Assembly: GCF_003369915.1 (NCBI RefSeq)
Contig: NC_046677.1
Span: 21,842,913 to 21,906,912 of the forward strand
Direction of reading: 5' to 3'
Length of the DNA: 64,000 nt
From: Drosophila miranda
Lineage: Eukaryota > Arthropoda > Insecta > Diptera > Drosophilidae
The notes below the pieces were generated by a model. It was not told the DNA's origin, did not search any database, and worked only from the letters and a program-made list of their open reading frames with translations. Positions 55,915 through 64,000 of this stretch are shown here, one piece after another; within the stretch, counting starts at the first letter, position 1, and each line of letters begins with the position of its first letter. A program made the translations under genes and the position numbers.

Positions 55915-56095
55915 GGAAATATTCAATTTAAATTTAATATTTTATTAATTTACATTTACGATTTTTTAAATTTAAATATTACATTTATTTCATTTAAATT
56001 TAATATTTATTTAATTTAATTAAATATTAAATTTGTTAAATTTAATATTTATTTAATTTAAATTTAAAATGATTTAAATTCTTTTTTCATATATT
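55915..56095. repeat. AT-only low-complexity block (ATTTAAATTTA words)
   Basis: About 180 bp built from repeated ATTTAAATTTAATATTT words with almost no G or C. A similar block lies at about 59330-59470. Confidence 0.85.
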
Positions 56096-59000
56096 TTTTC
56101 CAGTTTTAGTTTACCTTTTTCTTTGAACTCTTTGGGCATGGGATGAAGAGCCAAGAAGTTGGGGGATTCTATGGAAATTTTCGGTTTCATTGAATGCAAG
56201 GGAATTCTGTTAAAATCTTTGCCTTTCTTCCAGCGTTTCATAGCCAAAATATACCGAAATATACACCTTATTTGATGATGTATTTCTCTTTATTCCTATA
56301 ACAATCCATACTTTCTCCAAACAAAACCCCTCGATAAACCTTCCCAAGTGCGACGGGCTCCAAGCCAGCCTGGCAGCCGCCTCTACCTAACCTATCCCAT
56401 CGATAATCACGCACCCATCCCTAGCACTCCACACACTCACATCCCTATATACACTCCTACAAAACCATACATATCGCTGTACAGCCATCATAGTTGAATT
56501 TAGTTGTCGGACACCATTTTGTTTAGGCTATGCCTGGCCCCCCAACCACACTCCCCCCTACCACACTTCTACCTAGTGGCTCTTTTTCAGAATTTGCATA
56601 CGTTTCCATCCAGACATTTTCCATTTTACTTATTATTGAACCGAAATCGTTCGAAATCTATTCCATGCCGTTTTTGTGTGTGTTTTTGGGGTCTCGCAGC
56701 GCGATTTGTTCGATTTTCAATTATTTAAATGGTTTTATTTTTGTTCGCCACACACACACACGCACACACACACGTATTCTCATTTGCATTTTCGCCCAAA
56801 AACAGGTCCCACAGACCCACCACGAAAGTCTTTTTCACTCCACCTTCAGGCCCAGGCCCTCCCATAGATGGACACGCATCAAAGTGCCACTCAATGGCAG
56901 AAAAACTAAAAAACTGAGACGGAGATGGAACGACTTTTCCTAATTGCCTTCGAGAATTTAAATTGAGACATGAAATTGAATAATTCAAAATAATTAGCAG
57001 CCAGGCAAGAGCCCCAAGACACAGTCCTCTCACTGGAGAGGAGTCCCCCCCTAGTCCCAGTCCCCGTCACAGTCGCAGTCACAGTCGCAGTCTGGTCGCT
57101 GTAATTGCATTAATGATTTTGACAAATGACCGTCGCCAAAGTCGCCTTTGACTTGGATGATGCCTCTCTCGGTGTCTCTCTGACGCGAGAATTACATTAT
57201 GTTTTGGGGAAAAATCAATCAAGGTGGAGAAAGAGAGCGGGCGGGTATCGTTGTCACACTCGGCCTGGCTTAGGTCCCGGCCACGATCCACTAGCAGCAG
57301 CCGCTAATTAAACTAATTGAGTAATTTCAGAAATTCAGAAATTAAATGAGCAAATAAAAAATACCAATCGAGAGGGGAAACAGGTATAATCCGACCAAGT
57401 ATATACCCAATACTCACAGGAAAGAGGGGTATGGGCCTTGGCCCGCCCAATATACCCTTCCAAGAGGGTAACCCAAGCAAAATATACGAGCATTTGAAGC
57501 GCAATAATCGCAATCGAAACTTAAACCTGAAATCTAGATGGGCGGATCGTCATTCGTGAGATGCGTGGAGGCTATTACTCAGGGAGGCAGATCTGATCTG
57601 GCGGGGCACGGATAGTGCAATGCGTTTTTATTGGCACCCACTAGCCGGCTGGCAGGGATGGGGCAACCTGTCCTAATTAATTTCCAACTTAGACGAAATG
57701 GCTCTCTTAATGGGGCGAGTCCGCTGATAGCCATCTCAATGGGCCGCAATTAGCCCGGAGCTGGAGCTGGAGCTGCCGCTAGTTTCGCATGGCCAAGAAA
57801 TGTGTTGCCAAATTTATGCAAATGCCGTCACTCACGAGAGTTTTTCAACTTTCTTTTGGTGCGGCACACACCGAAAGATACAACTAGTAGATGGGATGGA
57901 TGGGATGGATGGGATGTCAATGAACTGTCGTATACAATAAAAATGGTTAATATTGAAGAAAAAGAAAGAAACAAAACTAAAGCGTAGAAGAAGAAATTAA
58001 AGATACAAAGATACAGATACACAGAGAATCGATCTGGCATTGGCTGGGGGAAGAAAAAAAAAAAGCTGGACACAAACAAACTAAATGGTATTTGAAATTT
58101 ACATAAACTGGCCATAAATTAAATTAGCCAGCGACGGCTAAAGTATCTAACAGATACAAGATGCAGGCCAACACCAACTCCAGCAACAGCTCATCATTAT
58201 TTTGGAATACAATTAACACAAAGAGAAAGCAACTACAAGAATGTGTCCGCATCTGAGAGATACAGATACACATACTGGCATTAAATTTCCCTCAGGTATG
58301 CCCCGAAAAACTTTCGGTATTGAATAGCAATAAAAAAGCACACACGAGAAGCGGGAGAGATCAGTGGAGCTACAGATACATATGTATCTACGGTATGTAT
58401 CTGCAGCTGTAAGTGTGTGCCTCATAACATTTAATTCATTGTTCCCCTAGATTTTATGTACTTATTATGTATTCCATTTTGTAGTTTTCGTTTTTCGAGA
58501 GAGATCCGATACGATCCGATCTGACGCTGTAAAGTGCTCTCTTGGCCATGGCTCAAAGGGGGAAAACAACGCGTATTGGCCAAGTTGTGCGTGGCGCGTT
58601 GGTTGTCATTAAATTTGCGTTTATTTCATTGGTTAACTTGTTTCCTTTTCGTCTCTCTCTCTCTCCGCTCCGCTCCTCTTTGTTTTCTATTTCTATTTGC
58701 GCTGGCAGCTCTCTCGCTCTTGCTCTAGCAATGTATCTGCCTGCCTCTCCCTCTCTCTCTCTGTTTGTCTCTTTTTCTGCCTGTTCGCTTTCAATGTTTT
58801 ATTTAATGATCGTGTTTACATAGTTAGCCCATCTCCTGCGCCCACGGAACTCCATTGAAATTAAACCTGATACAGATACAGATACAAATGCAGATACAGA
58901 TACATATGTGGGTAAATCAATTATACTCGCAGATACACAAGCGGATACTGCGCCACAGATTTTACGATTATAATCCCAGAGAAACTATCTCTCAGAGAAG

Positions 59001-62000
59001 TAGAGGGGGACTTGGGGATCTGAGAGGTGGCTGTCTCAATAGAATTGAAAGCAATCATTGCAAGGGGTCTGTGGTTAGATTAAGCGAATAACTTGTCTAA
59101 TGGAATTAACATTTATTAGCACACATTATGGAAAATATATTTAATACTCGATTTAAAAAAAAAAGATAAATTTGTATTTTGGAATAAAAAATGATCACAG
59201 TAAAGATACCATTATGTCAGGTACTATTATATAATTATCGATTAAGTCGGTGCATTGAAAACTACTAAAATTTGAGATTTTCTTTGCAAAAAAAATGTAC
59301 GGATCAAATTTGTATTTTGCACTATATTTTCTTCCCATTTAAATATTAAATATTTTTTAATTTTTTGAATTTTACATTTAATTTTACTTTATTTTAATTT
59401 ATTTTTTTAATTCAAAGGTATTAGGATTGTATTTTATTTATTTAATTTAATTTTATTTATTTAAAATTCTCAAAAAGTAGAACCATGAAATTAAAGAAAA
59501 ACTAACCCCAAGACTCCATAAATAATCTTAGTTTATTAAGATACAAGATACTTTTTTGCACAAATCCAGATACAGTTCAAACTTTCAAAGTTTCTATTGA
59601 CTTTTAAGACATTACAGACCCCATAAGGAATGAGGAATGGCAATACCTGAGGAACGGTAGGATGTCCCCAAGGTATTCAACGATGATCATTTTGGGAAAA
59701 AAGGTTATTGGTAATGCCTTCAAACTTCAATTGTGGAAACCTTGATAGAAGATATTTTCCTTCTACAAATACCAGTTTCCCAGTCCTCAGAACCCACCCC
59801 AAGAACCCCAAGATCTGCTCAGATACTACTATATTTACACATGCCCAAGCTGTGCAGCGGTAGGTTCCTTTTTGGAGGCCATCCAGCTGCTGGATCGATA
59901 TGCGACCATTGGCGACTGCTGCGGTGGACAGGTTAATTATAACATTAACCGACTGACAACTGGTCAAACGCTGATGCCATGGGAGCTGGCAGCAAGCAAT
60001 CGAAGTATCTACAGAAAGAACACCCCCACACACACACACACTCTTGTAGCGTCGCTGGTGATTTGTGAAGCGGAAGGTGTTTGTTGCCATCCGCATCCAA
60101 ATATACTTTTCCCACACTACCCCGAGAGCGTGCGAGAGAGCCACAGAGAGGTGTCCGTACAGTCCGGTCCAGTTTGTATAGCTCCCCCGCCTGGCTCTGG
60201 GTCGCGGGGCGGTACGGTACTCGTCGTTCGGGGCACAATCAATTCCATATGACATTATTAGGTGGCTCGTTGGATGTTGTTGTTGTTGTTGCTGTTGTTG
60301 CTATTATGTCATAATTTTAGGAAAAAAGTGAAGCGCTCAACCAAAATAAATTAAAAATTGCTTTCATGCTTGAATTGTTTGGGGATGTTGGGGTTCGATG
60401 TGTGGGGGGTTCTCCGATACGCTGCCGGCGAATCTTGGCCATGTGAAGCGGACTTCATTACCCGGCAATATCCAAATATAAAGCCACAGACCCGTTGTCG
60501 TTTGGATCGATCCCTCACTTTGTATCGTACGTATCTCATGGATACACACACAGACAGCCACCCGGCTGCCCGGCTACCCGGCTCCCAAGTGTTTATGGTC
60601 GATTGGAAGTTTATAATGGATAATATGCTGCTGCCTCTGCCCCTGCCCCTCTTCTCTCTCAAATTCAAATTCAAATTTAGAACGCGGAATGAATGAAGTG
60701 CGCAATATTCAATTAAAGTCATTATTACGAGTAATTTCCATTCGCTGGCGATCCCAAGCAATTGCCATTGATTGTTCGATAGAATCGATTGGATCCGGGG
60801 CAGATCGGTGGATCGATGGATCGGTGGATCGCTGGATCGGTAAGTAATCCCACACAGCCCCCCACACACTAATTGATATTCGAGTGCGAGGGGCAGCTGC
60901 TGCATTCGCATCTCATGGATGGATCCACCGAGAGAGAGATAGATCTTCGGACACCGGAAAAATTCATCAATTTTCAATTTGTATGTATTAAGGCGAACGT
61001 CCCCCGTCCCCCGTCCCCCGCCCACCGCTACACCGCCCACTACTCGCAGATCTGCCCCATGGTCTAAGCATAATGAGGCATTATGCAAAAAAGTCCCCGT
61101 ACTCGTAGGTTTGTTTTTTTTTCGTCGCTAATGAAGAGGCCACATACGGGACGTCTTTATTAAAAGTAATTAAGTCATTGTAATTGTCATTTGACGAATG
61201 ATCTGAGAGGTGGATGAAGCGGTAGGGGTGGTGGTGGGGGGCGGGTGGTGGCCTAGGGTGAGTGGGGTGGGAAATTAAGGCCTCAGGTCGGGTCTGGCAG
61301 ATCCATCACACTGACAAAGCCAAAGCCAAAGAATTTGACAGTTCTATATTAGAGGGGATGTATTTTTGTGTCCAAGAACCTGATGGAAGGACTAAGAGCA
61401 GGTTTAAGGAACCATTCAGGGACATTCTCTCAATATTTGAAGGTATTTCCGTTTCAGAGAGATTTTTGGCTAGGTTTATCTCGAAAAAAGGTCCTTTATC
61501 GATGCAAAAAATCGTAATTTATCTTGGCTTCTTCTATGGAATCATGAGGTTTATTTAATCCGTTTAAAACCTCAATTGACTGCTAAATAAATGGAAGAAT
61601 ATACTCTCTCCAAGTAAATATAAACCCGATGAGAGGAGAGATACCCCCAAATGGAGTTATTCCAAAAGTTCTTCAAAGTCCCCAGAAATCTCCGCACAAT
61701 GGAACTCTTTTAGGGAGAGCTTTTCATACGAAATAGAACCACCAACCAGTAACGAGACCTCATGCTACGGTTTTCATCTCCTACCCTGCCCCTGCCCCAT
61801 CTTCCATCTCCCTCTTTGTCCCTCCCTTCTCGGCGTCATTGAAGTAAGTAATAATTGTATCTAAATTTGTACGCAGAACATTTGAATCTTAATAAAATTT
61901 ATAGTTATGACGAAAATATCTGCCTCGTCTGCTCGGCCTCCCTCTCCCTCTCTCTCGCTCTCTCTTTCTGTGTGGCTGTGGCAGCTTTAAAAGCATTTTT

Positions 62001-62605
62001 AACCAGAGACCCAACCCAACAGAAATTGAACTCAAGTGCAGACAATTGAAGCTCCTCAGAGGAGAACATTTTTGGACTGTGCGCCAGAGGCATAGCCTTT
62101 GAAGCTTGTACGTGTGTGTGTGTGTGCCTCAGTGTGTGTGTGTATCGAAATATTTTTGATTTTGATTTCAATTCTCTCTATTTCATTTTTTGCACAAGCG
62201 GCTATTAACCAATGCAAAAAAAAGAGGTCTGTAGCCGCTGGTCAGCGGAATTGGTCGAGTACTCGCGCCATTTGGTTAATTGATTTCATCATTTGTCGGG
62301 GCATATACCCCTTACCCCCCTCGAAGATCTATCCCAGGCTAGTCCACCCCATGTGAGTGCCTCCTGAGGGGTCTCTTTCCTGTTTTGGATGGTCTTAGAG
62401 AGGGTATTATCGAAGAAAAGACATTTTTTTGGTACACGATTTTTTCAGGGTGGATTTTGGATCTTTAAATCTTTGTTAAAATGCAAAAACAAATAGGATC
62501 CTTAACCTAAATGAAACTTTCATAGAAATATAGTTTTTTTAAAGACTACTTTTATTTCTATGCGAAAACCGATCCTTTATCAGTTTAATTCAAAAATAAT
62601 GTAGT

Positions 62606-62700
62606 ATTTATTCCCTATTTATTCCGTATTTATTCCGTATTTATTCCGTATTAATTCCGTACTTATTCCTGATCTATTTCTTATTTATTCCCTATTTATT
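62606..62700. repeat. Tandem array with an 11-bp unit (TTTATTCCGTA)
   Basis: About eight imperfect units; variants replace CCGTA by CCCTA or CCTGA. Confidence 0.9.
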
Positions 62701-63789
62701 TAGCATTCCATTGTGCAAGAGTATCTGGGACTTCGTTAACCAAAACCATGGCTTTTTCTCTCCAATTCGAATTTATTCTTTATTGTTTCCAACTGGACGT
62801 AAATCTGTCTCCAAGCCCGAGACAGGGGACCATCACAATTACGCCAAATTAAAAGTTATATTGCGTCGCTCTTTGATTCTATTAAGAATGTTAACCGGGG
62901 GGGCACTCGGGGGAAGGGAATGCCAACTCGTTCAGATATTTAACAATATTAAGAAGCATTTCAATTGCGCCGCATTCAATTAGCGAATTGATTTGCCAGT
63001 CGTGGAGCCCCCCTGGAGATAAACTCTCCCTATTTCTATTCGTAAATATCTACCCCGTCTATGTAGTAGGCATATATTTGAATGGTACTTACTGTACTTC
63101 TTTCTTCGAAGCAGGTTTTCTCGTTTTTTCTACTGCAGGAGTTTTTCCTTCGGTTCCAGCTGCAATTTAAATTGATTCTGATTCTGGTATTTCTGCTGCA
63201 GCTTCAGTCTGTAACAAAAGATACAAAAAAAATATAAGAAAAAACCCAGTTGAACATTAGAAGAAGTTTGTATGGAATCCCTTCGATGAGGCGACCGGCG
63301 ATAAAAGTGTCAATTGCAATCAGAATTTATTGCCACCTTGCGATGCGTTTCGATGCGTTGCTCAATTCGAAATAGATACATTCCATCCCCCAATGCATTA
63401 GAGCCATTCTACACCTCGGACCTCAATCCCTGTGCTACCTGTTCTACCTGTTCCCGCATGGACCCTGGTCTAATTGCACCCACTTAGCACTGGGCTCTGT
63501 TGATTTTCGTTGCTGGCAGGCTGTAGGATTTCCCTTTGATCCCGCATATAAATTTTGCTAGATGACAAGGCGGCCTTTTCTTTATTCCCGAATGCTGGTA
63601 GATACCAAAAACAGATCTTAAGTCTGGGGGAGAGGAGAACAGCGATCATTCGTGCAACGATTGGTGGTGGATCTAATGGAAATACTAGCAGAATATTTCC
63701 AGTACTTTAAATTGGGATAAAGGTTGAAGGAACTGTTGGAAGAGATGAGGATTTCTTTGACATCTTTGATGCTAACTTTTTTCTAATTA

Positions 63790-63885
63790 TTTTACTCATA
63801 TTGGCGTGAGCAGGCGAAGCTAGTGAGCCGAGGGTTTCCCCAACAGCCTGCAAAGCTAGTGAGCCGAGGGTTGGCGCACCGTTAT
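63790..63885 (+). repeat. Dispersed repeat copy B (related to 30328-30420)
   Basis: Same order of blocks as copy A, plus an internal duplication of the AAGCTAGTGAGCCGAGGGTT segment (at about 63818 and 63853). Confidence 0.6.
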
Positions 63886-64000
63886 GCAGGGCTCTTCTGT
63901 ATGGATTTATCTCTCAGATTCTACCCCCCATTTCGGCCTCTTCCCAAGTAAAACAATAACCAAACTAATTACTGATACGCGTGGAAATTTTGGGGCCGCT

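Larger units (their letters stand above)
56096..64000. other. Noncoding DNA right of ab, to the window edge
   Basis: No gene is supported. Present are (CA) near 56750-56775, GATACA-rich stretches (58360-58400, 58860-58940), GATC-rich repeats at 60780-60840, the 11-bp tandem array at 62606-62700, and a dispersed repeat at 63790-63885. It is probably ab upstream regulatory DNA or a long 5' intron. Confidence 0.55.

Noticed and set aside
59677..60255. 192-codon minus-strand open frame
   Set aside because: Runs across a CA microsatellite (VCVCGGV) and has no recognisable domain; likely fortuitous, though expression data would settle it.
60351..61088. 245-codon minus-strand open frame
   Set aside because: Contains GATC-repeat and CT-repeat translations and no family resemblance; treated as chance.

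Overview
This is nuclear DNA from a Drosophila-type fly. Genes contain short introns (mostly 55-75 bp) with GT..AG ends, and long noncoding stretches are full of CA/GT, CAG and GA microsatellites. The proteins are close relatives of D. melanogaster Mre11, Ppt2, CENP-meta/CENP-ana (cmet/cana) and Abrupt. The cmet/cana/ab grouping matches Muller element B. Amino-acid differences and repeat content suggest a non-melanogaster-group species, perhaps of the obscura group; that is inference.

Layout, left to right. (1) 0.5-7.4 kb holds three compact minus-strand genes: mre11 (DNA double-strand-break nuclease), Ppt2 (lysosomal palmitoyl-protein thioesterase 2) and a BAP18-like SANT-domain chromatin protein. 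Their promoters carry DRE (TATCGATA) or GGTCACAC-type motifs. (2) 7.5-14.5 kb is a rearranged block. Two diverged copies of one several-hundred-bp sequence lie in inverted orientation at about 7.5-8.3 and 13.85-14.5 kb. They enclose a minus-strand, motor-less relative of the kinesin next door (cana-like), a scrap of its motor domain with a nonsense codon, a free-standing 74-residue RING ORF, and a two-exon 144-residue unknown gene. (3) 14.66-22.86 kb is an intact 14-exon plus-strand CENP-E-type kinesin (cmet; 2393 residues by my exon count), with recently duplicated coiled-coil exons. (4) 25.2-51.3 kb is the minus-strand BTB/zinc-finger gene abrupt (ab). A large intron near its 3' side contains a second, alternative terminal exon encoding a different zinc-finger pair. 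(5) 51.3-64 kb has no convincing gene and is probably ab 5' intron or upstream regulatory DNA, with dispersed repeats.

The genes do not form an operon-like system. The common threads are genome maintenance (Mre11), chromatin and transcription (BAP18-like, Abrupt) and chromosome segregation (cmet). The most interesting part is the 7.5-23 kb block. The arrangement is best explained by tandem duplication of a CENP-E kinesin, then a local inversion with duplicated breakpoints, decay of the motor of one copy, and sequence exchange between the surviving coiled coils. Exon boundaries were assigned by hand from splice sites and reading phase; each complete gene model gives a total length divisible by three. 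No tRNA, rRNA, CRISPR array or intact transposon was recognised.
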